This document shows positions 1 to 9,707 of a stretch of 64,000 nucleotides of DNA, in pieces. The position numbers and the translations under genes are program-made. How positions within the stretch are numbered: the first letter of the stretch is position 1; each line of letters starts with the position of its first letter. Under the pieces are notes generated by a model. The model was not told the DNA's origin and did not search any database. It saw only the letters and a program-made list of their open reading frames with translations. This stretch comes from Toxonevra muliebris (taxonomy: Eukaryota; Arthropoda; Insecta; Diptera; Pallopteridae), in the NCBI GenBank assembly GCA_963691655.1, contig OY829328.1, positions 78,372,400 through 78,436,399 on the forward strand, given 5' to 3'.

Positions 1-1750
1 AACACTCGCTTAATGTCCGCAAACGTGCTTGCAAACGATAGTTTTGCGGGCATAAATACGAGCGCCGCAAAACACTCGCTTAATGTCCGCAAACGTGCTT
101 GCAAACGATAGATTTGCGGGCATAAATACGAGCGTCGCAAAACACTCGCTTAATGTCCGCAAACGTGCTTGCAAACGATAGATTTGCGGGCATAAATACG
201 AGCGTCGCAAAACACTCGCTTAATGTCCGCAAACGTGCTTGCAAACGATAGTTTTGCGGGCATAAATACGAGCGTCGCAAAACACTCGCTTAATGCCCCC
301 AAACGTGCTTGCAAACGATAGATTTGCGGGCATAAATACGAGCGTCGCACAACACTCGCTTAATGTCCGCAAACGTGCTTGCAAACTATAGTTTTGAGGG
401 CATAAATACGAGCGTCGCAAAACACTCGCTTAATGCCCGCAAACGTGCTTGCAAACGATAGATTTGCGGGCATAAATACGAGGGTCGCAAAACACTCGCT
501 TAATGCCCGCAAACGTGCTTGCAAACGATAGTTTTGCGGGCATAAATACGAGCGTCGCAAAACACTCGCTTAATGCCCCCAAACGTGCTTGCAAACGATA
601 GATTTGCGGGCATAAATACGAGCGTCGCACAACACTCGCTTAATGTCCGCAAACGTGCTTGCAAACGATAGTTTTGCGGGCATAAATACGAGCGTCGCAA
701 AACACTCGCTTAATGCCCGCAAACGTGCTTGCAAACGATAGATTTGCGGGCATAAATACGAGCGTCGCACAACACTCGCTTAATGTCCGCAAACGTGCTT
801 GCAAACGATAGATTTGCGAGCATAAATACGAGCGTCGCAAAACACTCGCTTAATGCCCGCAAACGTGCTTGCAAACGATAGTTTTGCGGGCATAAATACG
901 AGCGTCGCAAAACACTCGCTTAATGCCCGCAAACGTGCTTGCAAACGATAGATTTGCGGGCATAAATACGAGCGTCGCACAACACTCGCTTAATGTCCGC
1001 AAACGTGCTTGCAAACGATAGATTTGCGAGCATAAATACGAGCGTCGCAAAACACTCGCTTAATGTCCGCAAACGTGCTTGCAAACGATAGTTTTGCGGG
1101 CATAAATACGAGCGCCGCAAAACACTCGCTTAATGCCCGCAAACGTGCTTGCAAACGATAGTTTTGCGGGCATAAATACGAGCGTCGCAAAACACTCGCT
1201 TAATGCCCGCAAACGTGCTTGCAAACGATAGATTTGCGGGCATAAATACGAGGGTCGCAAAACACTCGCTTAATGCCCGCAAACGTGCTTGCAAACGATA
1301 GTTTTGCGGGCATAAATACGAGCGTCGCAAAACACTCGCTTAATGCCCCCAAACGTGCTTGCAAACGATAGATTTGCGGGCATAAATACGAGCGTCGCAC
1401 AACACTCGCTTAATGTCCGCAAACGTGCTTGCAAACGATAGTTTTGCGGGCATAAATACGAGCGTCGCAAAACACTCGCTTAATGCCCGCAAACGTGCTT
1501 GCAAACGATAGATTTGCGGGCATAAATACGAGCGTCGCACAACACTCGCTTAATGTCCGCAAACGTGCTTGCAAACGATAGATTTGCGAGCATAAATACG
1601 AGCGTCGCAAAACACTCACTTAATGCCCGCAAACGTGCTTGCAAACGATAGATTTGCGGGCATAAATACGAGCGTCGCAAAACACTCGCTTAATGTTCGC
1701 AAACGTGCTTGCAAACTATAGTTTTGCGGGCATAAATACGAGCGTCGCAA
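1..1750. repeat. 70-bp satellite array, 25 units, with higher-order repeats
   Basis: Twenty-five head-to-tail 70-bp units fill this stretch, continue off the left edge of the window and stop at about 1750. Units differ at a few fixed sites: TGTCCGC/TGCCCGC/TGCCCCC near base 14, GTTTTGCGGG/GATTTGCGGG/GATTTGCGAG near base 41, and the last bases CAA/CAC. Units 7-12 (421-840) repeat the same variant order as units 18-23 (1191-1610), so there is an 11-unit, 770-bp higher-order period. Units 11-12 and 14-15 also match, a 3-unit period. Each unit carries an inverted pair, ATGCCCGCAAA and TTTGCGGGCAT, that can form an 11-bp stem when the CCCGC variant is present. The 66-residue open frames seen on the minus strand follow from stop spacing and are not genes. 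Confidence 0.97.
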
Positions 1751-1755
1751 AACAC

Positions 1756-1862
1756 TGACAAAGATTTGTACTTGTACACTTTCTCATAATTCTGGTACAC
1801 TTCATATTTTTATTGAATATAAGAAAGTTATGAAAATTAGCCACTAGACAAAGATGGGAATG
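1756..1862 (-). mobile_element. SINE-1 fragment (body only)
   Basis: This stretch matches the central body of the SINE-1 copies at 5636-6189 and 45593-45915: the TGTACTTGTACACT segment, the GAATATAAGAAAGTTATGAAAATTA-type stretch and the GACAAAGATGGGAA end. The tRNA-like head and the LINE-like tail are both missing. It directly abuts the end of the 70-bp satellite, so the satellite boundary lies in or at a SINE remnant. Confidence 0.75.
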
Positions 1863-2139
1863 TATGTTAAGTACATAAACGCACTTTACGTTTATGTACT
1901 TTATGCTTTTTAAATTATAGGTACAATTTAAAATCCACCATTTTTTAATTTTTTATTTTTGTTATTATTTTTATTATATATATTATATATTTTGTTATTT
2001 TATAATACAGAGTAATATGATAATATTGTAGTAATAGATAAAATATTTGAAATCTAGCAGACCGCAAAATTATTAATTTTCGTAGTTGTAGTAAAAAATG
2101 ACATGAATGAAAAACTCGCAAAAATATCGCAAAAGGCTC
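1863..2139. other. AT-rich spacer
   Basis: This is AT-rich sequence with a short TATATATTATATAT run near 1975-1990. I see no gene or recognisable element end here. Confidence 0.6.
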
Positions 2140-2147
2140 GTTACCGT

Positions 2148-3626
2148 CAGGGATGCCAACTCATTTTTTCTGTCTCCCCGATAGCCCTCGAGAAATTCCC
2201 CGATTTTCAATCCAATTCCCCGCACCGGTATAATTTTATATTATAATAGCGACATACGCTTAAAATTGATCAAGGTTAATGTTATTTTAACGCACTCCAG
2301 AACTGATAGGTTAATAGTAAGGTACTTTCTGATTTGAGTTGATTGTAAGCGTATTTTCACTGACGGCTCCAGAACAGAATTCGGTTCGGGTTCTGGGGTC
2401 TTTATTGAAAATGATGGAGTGCACCTTCACTTCTCCCTTGGGTTGTATGCTTCTGTTTTTCAAACAGAAATTTTTGCAATTATCAAGGCAATGGACCATG
2501 TTATTGATAATGGTTGGAGAGAAAGGAGTATCTGTGTATTTAGTGACAGTCAAGCTGCGCTTAAATCCTTGCTTAATCCTCTAACCAAGTCTAAACTGGT
2601 TATGCATTCCAAATCCAGGCTTGATTGTGTTGGAAAATACAATAGCCTGCTGTTGATATGGGTTCCTGGACACTCAGGAATTTCAGGAAATGAATCGGCT
2701 GACCTTCTGGCCAGAAAGGGTTCGGAAACTGGTTTCCTGGGCCCAGAACCTGTACTGTTTTTGTCGTCTACAGCCATCAAGACCACCATTAATGAGTGGG
2801 TCGACTTGAGGGGCTTTAGACAGACAAAGACCATGTTATCTGTTTTCTCGAAGCGTCTAACAGACTTTCTGTTATCACTTAACAGAAAGAGTTGTAGGCA
2901 GCTGGTGGGATTATATACAGGTAATTTCTCTTGGGCCAAGCATTTGCATATGATTGGCCTGGGAGCTAGTGCCTTCTGTGCTTCCTGTGGTTTTGAGGAA
3001 GAATGTGAAGAGACGGTAGACCACTTTTTTAGTGTCTGCCCCGCTTTCTGCCAGATCAGAGTAAGCATATTTGGTACTGGACTGGAAGAACGGGTTCAAA
3101 GTTTTGGCTATCGGCTTTTAAATATATCGACGAATCCCAACGGACCTTCCTTCCGCCCAATACGACCGAGAGTTTCATCTGCATAACGCACAGATCGGTG
3201 ACCAATGCAATCGCAGTCCGGAATTATTAATCAGGAGGTGCTGGACGAAGGCATAGCTAAGCCTTTCTGAACGACCGGAAGTGATGAAAGTATATCTACG
3301 AAAGCACTTCGAGTTTCTCTCTGAAATTTTTACAAAATACTTTCGAAATATAATACTTTCAAATTATACACATTTTTAAAAATCTCCAAACCAAGAAAGT
3401 GCAGGGCCCTCTTAAGAAGAGATGAAGATTATAAGACCCAAAATATGAAGTATTGCAACAGTTAAACGATTTACATTTCATAAAAATTTTACACAAAATA
3501 TTCTACAGACTTTATTGACTAGATGAGCCGGTTTTTAATTCTCCGCAAAAAACAGCTCATTCCCCGATTCCCCGTACTAAGAAGATTCCCCACAAATCGG
3601 GTAATTCCCGCAAGTTGGCATCGCTG
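2148..3626. mobile_element. hAT-superfamily element, non-autonomous, with 8-bp target duplication
   Basis: The left end reads CAGGGATGCCAACT. The right end is its near inverted copy, AGTTGGCATCGCTG. The element is flanked on both sides by the same 8 bases, GTTACCGT (2140-2147 and 3627-3634). An 8-bp target duplication with CAG-type inverted ends is the hallmark of hAT transposons. No hAT transposase is visible. The middle (2336-3081) is a piece of LINE RNase H. The rest (2162-2335 and 3190-3626) is unassigned, with several CCCCG motifs near the ends. It may be a hAT that received or captured LINE sequence. Confidence 0.85.
2336..3186 (+). pseudogene. LINE ORF2 RNase H fragment inside the hAT element
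   Basis: The open frame begins after a stop at 2335-2337. It encodes an RNase H domain with the four acidic catalytic residues in place: FTDGSRTE, TEIFAII, FSDSQAAL and NESADLLA. A LINE-type C-terminal CxxC/H/C cluster follows (CASC, then H and C near 3030). It is closely similar to the longer minus-strand copy at 57124-58296 but lacks 11 codons near 2806. Similarity begins at 2336 and stops at 3081, before the natural LINE stop codon, so the tail encoded to 3186 is unrelated sequence. No poly(A) and no LINE 3' UTR are present. RNase H normally removes the RNA strand during reverse transcription. This copy is dead as a LINE. Confidence 0.85.
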
Positions 3627-3634
3627 GTTACCGT

Positions 3635-3789
3635 TATCATAAATGACCCGTAAAAAATATCTCCAAATGATCGCAAATGATATCAGAAACGATTTGTAAA
3701 AGGACTCGCAAAAGGCTCGCTGTCATCACATAGATATGATCTTTTGCGAGTGACGTAAACGAGACTTTTGCTGCCACAAACTGAGCGAC
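3635..3789. other. spacer with CTCGCAAAAG inverted repeat
   Basis: The 10-base word CTCGCAAAAG at 3705-3714 has a perfect inverted partner at 3741-3750. Similar CGCAAAAGG words lie just left of the hAT at about 2120-2140. An older element may surround this locus, but I cannot define its ends. Confidence 0.4.
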
Positions 3790-3793
3790 ATAT

Positions 3794-4099
3794 GACAGGC
3801 TGAGAGGAAAAGCGGGCTAAAATTTAAGAGCAAAAGTGAAATAATTTAGAGTGTCAGCGCAAGAATGGCATAAGTAATACGGTTTAGAGTGAAAATGAAA
3901 CGCCTTAAAAGTATGAACAAAAATGGTATAACAATTCTTTCAAAGCAAGAACAGCATAGTTTTTTATTCCGTTTTCGCTCTGAACATATTTCGTTTCACT
4001 TTTGCTCTGAACATATTTCGTTTTGCTGTTGCTCTTAAGTAAAATTATTCCACTTTTTTCTGAACGTAGAAGTTATACCACTTTTCCTCTCAGCCTCTC
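3794..4099 (+). mobile_element. MITE-G copy 1 (306 bp)
   Basis: A small element with inverted ends: GACAGGCTGAGAGGAAAAG at the left and CTTTTCCTCTCAGCCTCTC at the right. It is flanked by ATAT on both sides (3790-3793 and 4100-4103). The interior has no reading frame and consists of repeated GCTCTGAACATATTTCG and GAGCAAAAGTGAAA type motifs. Four more copies occur in the window, as two tandem pairs. The 4-bp target duplication and these ends do not let me name the parent transposon family. Confidence 0.9.
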
Positions 4100-4103
4100 A
4101 TAT

Positions 4104-4734
4104 GATTATTTCTCGTATCGTTTTCGGTTCCATTAGCGATAGTTTTGTCCGCAAAACCATCGCCAAAGTCTCGTAAAAGATATCATTTACGAAGATTTGG
4201 TCGGCTGGGATGTTACACAAACACAACACACACATACATATGAAAGACACAACAAAAGTTTCCCATAACAATCAAAGCAAAAATTTCATTGAAAAGTTTT
4301 CTCGGCTTTCCCCCCTTAACAAACAAAAACTGATGCTGTAAGCAAAAATCTTATTTAGTATGTGTGTGTCTGTCTGTTTTTCAGTTTTCCAAAATGATAA
4401 AGTTTTATAACAAGATTTTCAAATATGTAGTAGCAGTAGTACGTTTCGAAAAATAACAAATGCGTAAATACCAGAATTGATGTGTGCAAGGACTTGCCGA
4501 TCAGAGGCGTCCAAATTCTGTTTCTTTAGTCAAGGAGCAGAATTCTTTTTTACAATATAAATTTCTTCAACTCAAGCTAAATTAGTATTCAAACCACTTA
4601 ACGTAATCAAGAGTGAAATTAAAGAAAAAAAAGCTCCAGTGAGTATTAATTCTTGATGGAACAGGGTAATGACCTTTAGATGATGCCAACTCTTTTCGCA
4701 CCCCCCCCCCCCTCCCTCCGTTGAGGCTGAAAGT
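4104..4734. other. unassigned spacer with homopolymer C tract
   Basis: This holds ACACA-rich sequence near 4212-4240 and a run of C bases at about 4700-4713 followed by CCCT units. The word GATGCCAACTC at 4682 resembles the hAT end at 2148, but no partner end or duplication was found. No gene is seen. Confidence 0.5.
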
Positions 4735-5055
4735 TCATACATTTTTTAACCTTTGTATCCCCTCCCTCCCTCCCGGATTCAAATCCGGGGTAATAGATGG
4801 ACCCTGGAATAGGGGATTATTTTTGGGCGCGAAAAATACTTCAGTAATATTTGCAGATTGCATGAGGGCATTGTCCTGCTGAAAAGTCCAGGACTTAGTA
4901 TAGCTATCCTCTGCGAAATTGATCAGGATATCGTCGAACAAGTCTGTACACATTTGCGTATTAAGTTTGTGAGATACAAAGCAATTCAACGGCTTTCCAC
5001 GGTACCCTAAACTAGCACAGACCATTAGCGATCCCCCTTTAAAATTGCGAGAGTA
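4735..5055 (-). pseudogene. Tc1-like transposase C-terminal fragment (DD34E type)
   Basis: The minus-strand frame contains GGSLMVCASLGYRG, the second catalytic aspartate in FQQDNA, and SITPDLNP about 34 residues later, the Tc1 DD34E spacing. The expected glutamate after DLNP is replaced by glycine where a GGGA-type expansion begins, so the product could not be active. The N-terminal DNA-binding part is missing. At about 5055 the fragment runs straight into a LINE 3' end in the opposite orientation, so the longer open frame through the junction is a chance chimera. Confidence 0.75.
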
Positions 5056-5345
5056 ACTGCCGTAGCTACAAACAACCAGAGGAAAAAGAAACAGTAATCC
5101 ACTTCCTCTGTGAGTGCCCAGCCTTATGGAAGGATAGGGCAAACCACTCTTCAACAGCCTCGGAGAGCTATCGACAACCAACATCAATGCCCTACTCAAG
5201 TACCTAAACCAAACGAAATGACTGTAACCGAATCTTTAAAACACACCAGAAAATAACTGAGGATGTGGCAACAAAACAGGCGCGTTAGCGCTAATTGGGT
5301 TCGTGGATCAAACCACCACTTCAAACAAATAACGTGCCTGTCGTG
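5056..5345 (+). pseudogene. LINE ORF2 C-terminus and 3' UTR
   Basis: The plus strand reads CRSY, then QPEEKETVIHFLCECPALW, then after a frameshift TTNINALLKYLNQTK. This is the Cys/His C-terminal segment of a Jockey-type LINE ORF2 and resembles the copy at 43590-43959 (CRSCRDEEEE...). The CxxC motif has become CxxY, and the expected final tryptophan codon is a TGA. The segment after about 5222 is 3' UTR, including GCGCGTTAGCGC and GTGGATCAAACCACCAC. The 5' part is missing. Confidence 0.75.
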
Positions 5346-5622
5346 GTTTCCTTAAATCTACCACTTATGGTCCCAAAATTTATATTTTTCAGCAAATTGA
5401 ACCTTTGCTGCTTTATGGTCAGGTAAAAGTTTTAGTTTGCCGCTCCGATTTTCATATTTTATGTTTGAACTTTCATGTATTTTTCGCTGTGCAACCTAAA
5501 GGCCCAATTGTCTTTTAATTTGTGTGAGGCTCAAGTCTTTCAAGATAGAAAGGCGCTGAAATTCTTGAAAATAGTCGAGCTTTTTATTGATGAATGAAAC
5601 GTCATTTTTTTTTTGTCAAAGT
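5346..5622. other. unassigned spacer
   Basis: I recognise nothing here beyond AT-rich sequence and a T-run near 5606-5614 just before the SINE target site. Confidence 0.5.
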
Positions 5623-5635
5623 GACAACGTGACTA

Positions 5636-6189
5636 GGTTGGGTTGGTTTGGTTGGAGTGGCTGTCGAGAGACACACTTAGGCCTGAACGACCCATTGTGA
5701 TACCACATAGTTGGACCTACAGTTTAACGCCGATTCCGAACGGCGGTGTGGCAATTTTTTATTTGAAGTTATATATAAACAGGTTAATGAACAAATGTAG
5801 TCATCACAACAACAATGTGTATAGAGACGGGCAAATCAGACGGCCGTTTCGGAATCCGCCACAATTCCTCATCAGTGATCTTAGTGGTAGTTCTTAATCT
5901 TTCAATATCCTATATAAGCTACTAATATTTGAAATCATAACCCAGAATTATGGATTTGATTCCAAATATCTTGACTGAATAGAGATATTGAATTTTTTAT
6001 CGGCTTGGTGGTTTTGCCATTACCAACCAATGTGTGTACTTGTACACTATCTTATAATTCTCATACACTTCATATTGATAGTGAATATAAGAAAGTAATG
6101 AAAATTAACCACCAGACGAAGACGGGAACCGAACCCGAACCTCCCAGATGAAAGTCTAGTGCTCTATCCACTAGGCTATCGAGGTCGTC
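5636..6189 (-). mobile_element. SINE-1 copy A, tRNA-headed, with LINE-like tail, split by family X
   Basis: The element reads right to left. The head starts at 6189 with a Pol III A box, TAGCCTAGTGG (6178-6168), and a B box, GGTTCGGTTCC (6135-6125), with a CGGG/CCCG T-stem around the B box. The body runs to 6001. It is interrupted by family X (5763-5990) and resumes as the tail (5762-5636), which ends in GGTT repeats on the plus strand. The whole is flanked by GACAACGTGACTA at 5623-5635 and 6190-6202, a 13-bp target duplication. The tail (GACAGCCACT, GGCCTAAGTGTG) matches the LINE 3' end at 43993-44077, so the SINE probably uses that LINE's machinery. No protein is encoded. Confidence 0.9.
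5763..5990 (+). mobile_element. family X retroposon, copy 1 (228 bp), nested in SINE-1
   Basis: This insertion splits SINE-1 copy A and is flanked by AATTTTTTAT at 5753-5762 and 5991-6000, a 10-bp duplication of SINE sequence. Diagnostic words are ACGGCCGTTTCGGAA and CACAATTCCTCATCAGTG. Three other copies are seen at 6203-6300, 54115-54268 (minus) and 54950-55250 (minus). No coding frame and no clear Pol III boxes are present. The class is unknown. The duplication length suits a retroposed sequence. Confidence 0.8.
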
Positions 6190-6202
6190 GACAACGTGAC
6201 TA

Positions 6203-6300
6203 AGTCGCAGCAATGTATAAAGGGCAGGCAAATCATACGGCCGTTTCTGAACCCGCCACGATTCCTCATCAGTGATCTTTGTGAAGGTTCTTGCTTGAAA
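6203..6300 (+). mobile_element. family X, copy 2 (right part)
   Basis: The words ACGGCCGTTTCTGAA and CACGATTCCTCATCAGTG place this in family X. It begins immediately after the right target duplication of SINE-1 copy A. The bases left of the SINE (GTGACAACGTGACTA) fit the corresponding upstream part of family X. SINE-1 copy A therefore probably landed inside this older X copy. Confidence 0.7.
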
Positions 6301-6689
6301 AAAAAAACGGTCAAATTTTAGAATTTAAAAATTTTTTAAAAAAAATCTGTCGAAAACGGTTTCGAAACAGAGGCGGTTTGACCAAAATTCAAAAACCTCC
6401 AATTCGACGAATTTTTGACCCGATCACGTTCAAATTTGGTAAGGTAACTACTGCCCAAAAGGACAAAACTTTGAAGACCGTTTGTGCGCGATAGGTTTCA
6501 GGTAGGATGGGTCCACTTGAGATGAAATCAAATTTATATATTTCTAATTTTTTTTCATTCAAAAGCTCTCCACTTAGTGGCAGATCCATAAGGGAGCTAT
6601 GAAAGAAGCAGCCTCTCCCGAAATGTGAATACGAGCAACTGTTTATTAGATACACTTAGATTAAATTATGTATACCTGTTCTCTTTTTG
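6301..6689. other. unassigned spacer
   Basis: A/T-rich sequence with short open frames on both strands that show no recognisable motif. No gene call is made. Confidence 0.5.
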
Positions 6690-8660
6690 GATTCTTATTT
6701 TAGGTCTAGTTTCTGGCCTGAATTTCGATTTAAATATTTTTTTCGAAGTTTAATCTTTTATTGTTCTAAGTTTGTATTTGATATGTAGTCTGGATATAGG
6801 TCTGATTTGGTCTTAATATAATTTGAGTTTTGGTGAGAGTTTTGGTTTGATTTAAATTTTTTTCTGACTTGAGATTGAGTTTTGGTCTAAGCTTAATTCT
6901 GTTTTATGTTTGAATTTTTCTCTGAATTGGGTCTCAACTTTTGATTGAAATATGATCTGAGATTTGGTTTCATTTCGGTTTGAGTTGCTGTCTGAATTGT
7001 GGCCTAAATTTCAGGTCAAAGTTTTGACATGGATTTTGCTCTGTATTTTTTACTGAATTCTGGTCTGAATTTTGGTGTGATTTTTTGTCTGAATTTAAGT
7101 CTGAACTTTGGACTGAATTTGGGTCTAAATGTTGGTTTGATATTTGGGCTGCTTTTGCTCAAAGTTATGGTCTGATGTTTTGGCCTAAATATGGGTCTGA
7201 TTTTTGGGCCACTTTTTTCGAAATTGAAGCTTAGTCTGAGATTAAATTTGTTTTAGGTTTGAATTTTTTCTCTGAATGAGATCTGAATTTTAGTTTGAAA
7301 TGCGATATAAATTTTGGGTTTTTTTCGGCCCAAGTTCTTGTCTGAATTGGGTTTGAGCTATAATCTCATTTGCGGTCAAAATTTCAGGTCAGGTCAGAGT
7401 TTTTGTCATGAATTATGCTCTGAATTTTGGTTTGAATTTTAATCTGCGTTTGTGTCTGAATTTCTGACTGAATTTTGGTTTTTTTTTTTGCTGTTTTTGT
7501 CCTGAATTTGGGTCTGCATTCTTGTCTGAATTAGGTGTGATTTTCAGTCAAAGTTTAGAACCTGAATATTGGTAACGATTTTTGGCCCGAATAGTTTTTG
7601 AAGTTAGGCCAGACTTTTGGTCACAGTTCTAGTCTAAATTTTGGTTACGGTTGTAGTCTGAATTTTTTTTTTTTTTTTTTTTTGAATTTTGTCTTTTGGG
7701 ATACAATTGGCGTGAGCTTTGCTCCGAGTTATCTGATTCGCCATAATTTGGTCGGGCTTTTAGTTTGATTTTTGGTCTGGGTTTCGATCTATTTTTGATC
7801 TGAATTTTTCTCCGATTTATGTCTGAGTTTTAGTCTGAATTGTGATTTGAGTTTTGGTCTGTTCTTGGTCTGAATTGGGTCTGAGTTTTAATCTGAGTTG
7901 TGGTTTAAAATTTTGGGTCCAAATTTTGACATGAATTTCGGTCAAAATTTTAACATGAATTTTAGTCGGAATTTCGATTTGAATTTTACTTGGCGTCTGG
8001 ATTTGGGTCTGATTTTTGTATCCTGAATTTTGGGGTTAGTTATATATCTGAATTTTTGGGTGGATTAGGTCTAATTTGTTATCTGAAATGTTTTCTGAAG
8101 TTTGGTCAGACTTTCGCTCTTAGTCTATTTTTGTTTGTATTTTGGTCTAAATTTTGTTTGTAATTTTGGTCTAAATTTTGTTTTGTAATTTTGTTCAAAA
8201 TTTTGTTCGGCGTTTGGTCTAAATGTATTTTGAGTTTGATCAGAATTTTCATCCGAATTTCGAAATTCAATTGGCGTCAGCTTTAGTTAGATTTGTCTGA
8301 TTGGGTTTAATTTGATCTAGATTTTGCTTTGATTTCTGATCTGAGTTTTATTCTATTTCCAATCTGAAATTTTGTCTGATTTCGGTTTGAATTTAAGTCT
8401 GAATTGTGGTCTAAATTTTGGTCTGAGGGATTGATGAATATTGGGCTGAATTTTAGTCTAAAGCTTAGTCTAATTTAGGTTTGAGTTTAGTCTGATTTTT
8501 GGACCCGATTTTTAGTACTAAAGTTTGGCCTGAAGTTTGGTTGGATTTGGGATTAAATTTGGTCTAAATTTTAGTGAGAGTTTTGGTCTGAATTTTGGAT
8601 TGAGTCTTGGTTTATATATAGGCCTAATTTTTAATCTGGATTTCTTCTGAATTTTGCATT
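6690..8660 (+). repeat. degenerate 12-bp repeat cluster 1 (TTTTGGTCTGAA type)
   Basis: About 2 kb is built from highly diverged copies of a 12-base word near GGTCTGAATTTT, all in one orientation on this strand. G and T are strongly enriched over C and A. Spacing slips by one or two bases, so the array is not a clean tandem satellite. Similar clusters lie at 19360-21410 (same strand) and 31280-33200 (opposite strand). No protein is suggested. Mononucleotide T runs at 7480-7489 and 7664-7682 lie inside it. Confidence 0.85.
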
Positions 8661-9707
8661 GTTCTACTGATTTGTGAACCCTAACGTGAATATTTGATCC
8701 CAGAAAACCCCGTCTTTCCTTACCTAGACTACACCCTTGCTATTACTATTCCATGCTTAGCGCAGTAAAGGGCAAATACACAAGTAATACTAAAGCTCAA
8801 TTCTGACATCAAATTTGACCATGCGAGAATTTGAATATGACAAGAAAACTGTTTTTTTTTTCCTTTTTTAAATATACAAACACAGCAGAAAACCAGGAGA
8901 AGAAGATAAAGTTAAATCTACGTTGAATTTAAAAATGTTTATATTAAGTTTGTGAAATTTTTCAAACAAATTTCTTCAAAATTTGTATGTGCCTTTTTTT
9001 TTACTGCTGAAATGCAAAAGGGATTTCAGGTTTTTGAGATATTCCATTTTTTATATGCACATAAATCACTTTGAAGAAATGCAAAAGAAATTTTTCATTT
9101 ATTTAAATATTTATACTTGATGAAGCTGAAATATTTTCCTATGTTATTAAAACTCAAATAAATTTTAATTAAATTCTCAGTCTCAGTTTTCAAATCAATG
9201 TACAGTAAAATAAAAATACTGAATTTTTCGTTTTATTATTTGCTTTTTTTTTCAGCTTTATTTTTTTTATTATTTTTTGTTCTTGAAGTAGTTTCATAGC
9301 TGTTTGTCTTTTTTCTTTCTTCTCTTGTATAATTTACTATTTTCGTTTTTTCTTATGATTTTTACGTTTTTGTTTTTTATTTCATTTGAGATATTGACAT
9401 CTTTTTTTTATCTGTCTTTTGTGCATTTTCATTTTGCACTTTTGCACGTTTCTCTTTAGTCTTTTTTTTTTTTTTCTTCTACTTTTATTTTATTTCGATG
9501 TGCAAATAGCTGTCTGTAGATTTGAAAGGTGTGAAGTGAAGCTGTGAAAATCTCTGGTATAATTTTAAGATAGTATTTTTAAATTAACTTATATTAAAAC
9601 TTTTTAGATTTCAGAATTTTGAGATGCCTATCTAACGCTGTGCAACTTGAGTATGGATATATTTGTATGCATGTAAAGCGTGTGAAAAACTATAAGTTTT
9701 TGGAAGC
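8661..9707. other. AT-rich spacer
   Basis: About 1 kb of AT-rich DNA with many T runs (for example 9456-9474). I see no gene or element end. Confidence 0.5.

Noticed and set aside
10..1680. About twenty 66-residue open frames on the minus strand with nearly identical products
   Set aside because: They start every 70 bases and overlap one another. They are the same repeat read in three frames, with stops every three units. No coding role is supported.
1..1750. Regular direct repeats that could recall a CRISPR array
   Set aside because: Units abut with no unique spacers, there are no cas genes, and the DNA is clearly eukaryotic.
4682..4692. GATGCCAACTC, like the hAT end at 2148
   Set aside because: No inverted partner and no 8-bp duplication were found.
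4735..5199. A 154-codon minus-strand frame
   Set aside because: The first part is the antisense of a LINE 3' end and only the second part is Tc1 transposase. The fusion is a chance read-through at the junction near 5055.
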